This document shows, piece by piece, positions 13,581 through 13,890 of a DNA stretch of 13,890 nucleotides (within the stretch, counting starts at the first letter, position 1; every line of letters begins with the position of its first letter). The stretch covers positions 1 to 13,890 of the forward strand of contig JAZUIN010000015.1 of assembly GCA_045642225.1 (NCBI GenBank), in the 5' to 3' direction. Position numbers and translations under genes: made by a program. The notes under the pieces are model-generated. The model searched no databases, had not been told where the DNA came from, and worked only from the letters and a program-made list of their open reading frames with translations. The stretch comes from RUG191 sp045642225. Lineage in GTDB: Bacteria; Bacillota; Clostridia; Lachnospirales; Lachnospiraceae.

Positions 13581-13890
13581 GTGGATTTCTACGAGTTGGT
13601 TAGAGAAATTAATTCCTCAAGTTTAGAACAGCATAGGGATGATTTGCCATATGCCTTCAACCAATCAAATCGTGTTAAATTGGAAAATGATTTTGATTTA
13701 GAAGTGTATGATCTTATTATGAAAGTTTATGGAATTACTGTTATTTACAAATCTGATCGAAGCGAATTGGATACAAAAAAAGAGTATCGAAAATACGGTG
13801 ATGAGGCACTCAATCCATTTACAGATAATGAATTGAATCTATTTAATAGTCTGGATTGGAATAGATTACCACATAATCTTAAGGCATATA
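13581..13890 (+). CDS. Unrecognised protein, 3' end beyond the window
   Basis: The frame stays open from GTG 13581 to the window end, giving 103 codons. GGAG (13569-13572, within AAAGGAG) is 8 bases before this GTG; an in-frame GTG at 13575 is too close to it. The protein starts VDFYELVREINSSSLEQHRD and is acidic with mixed helix and strand character; no signal peptide, membrane segment or motif is recognisable. It follows the AlbA_2 gene by 121 bp on the same strand. That gap shows only a 5-bp hairpin (TTGCA/TGCAA near 13547-13563). Codon pattern and the ribosome site make it likely to be real. Function is unknown. Confidence 0.6.
   Translation, partial: MDFYELVREINSSSLEQHRDDLPYAFNQSNRVKLENDFDLEVYDLIMKVYGITVIYKSDRSELDTKKEYRKYGDEALNPFTDNELNLFNSLDWNRLPHNLKAY

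Overview
The window is low-GC DNA with strong AGGAGG-type ribosome sites, mostly ATG starts and tightly overlapping genes. Every gene I can support is on the + strand. Gene content and style fit a Firmicute of the Clostridia, most likely a Lachnospiraceae relative such as Butyrivibrio or Roseburia. This is inferred from style and protein families, not from a marker gene. No rRNA or tRNA gene was seen.

Left part (1-5378) is the backbone of an integrative, probably mobilizable element. It holds an excisionase-like small HTH protein (107-307), a complete tyrosine integrase (427-1542) and a MobC-like relaxosome protein (1529-1891). A structured 434-bp non-coding stretch (1892-2325) follows, with a candidate oriT, a strong promoter and a putative small RNA or leader ending in an intrinsic terminator. 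Next come an HTH regulator (2326-2865), an unrecognised protein (2956-3573), a second structured gap, and a translationally coupled trio: RHH protein, DUF3991/Toprim primase-like protein and HTH protein (3784-5378). No relaxase or coupling protein is visible, so transfer functions lie outside the window or are supplied in trans. A 42-bp repeat with a 20-bp dyad core precedes both the xis-int-mobC set and the 2956 gene, suggesting shared control.

Middle part (5555-11748) looks like accessory cargo. It has a pair of 15-bp operator-like repeats, a membrane-anchored XRE regulator, a small secreted protein with three cysteines, two FtsX/MacB-type permeases, their LolD/MacB-type ATPase, and a 739-residue lipoprotein whose C-terminal part resembles solute-binding proteins. 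Spacing is a few bases or overlapping throughout, so this is probably one operon. It resembles bacteriocin or peptide export/immunity loci in layout, but the secreted protein is not one I recognise. This is the best candidate for an undescribed system here.

Right part (11749-13890) carries an AlbA_2/Schlafen-type ATP-binding regulator (12017-13459). Its promoter region contains four TTGAAG boxes at exact 11-bp spacing plus inverted CTTCAA copies, one abutting the start codon. A further unrecognised gene starts at GTG 13581 and runs off the window.
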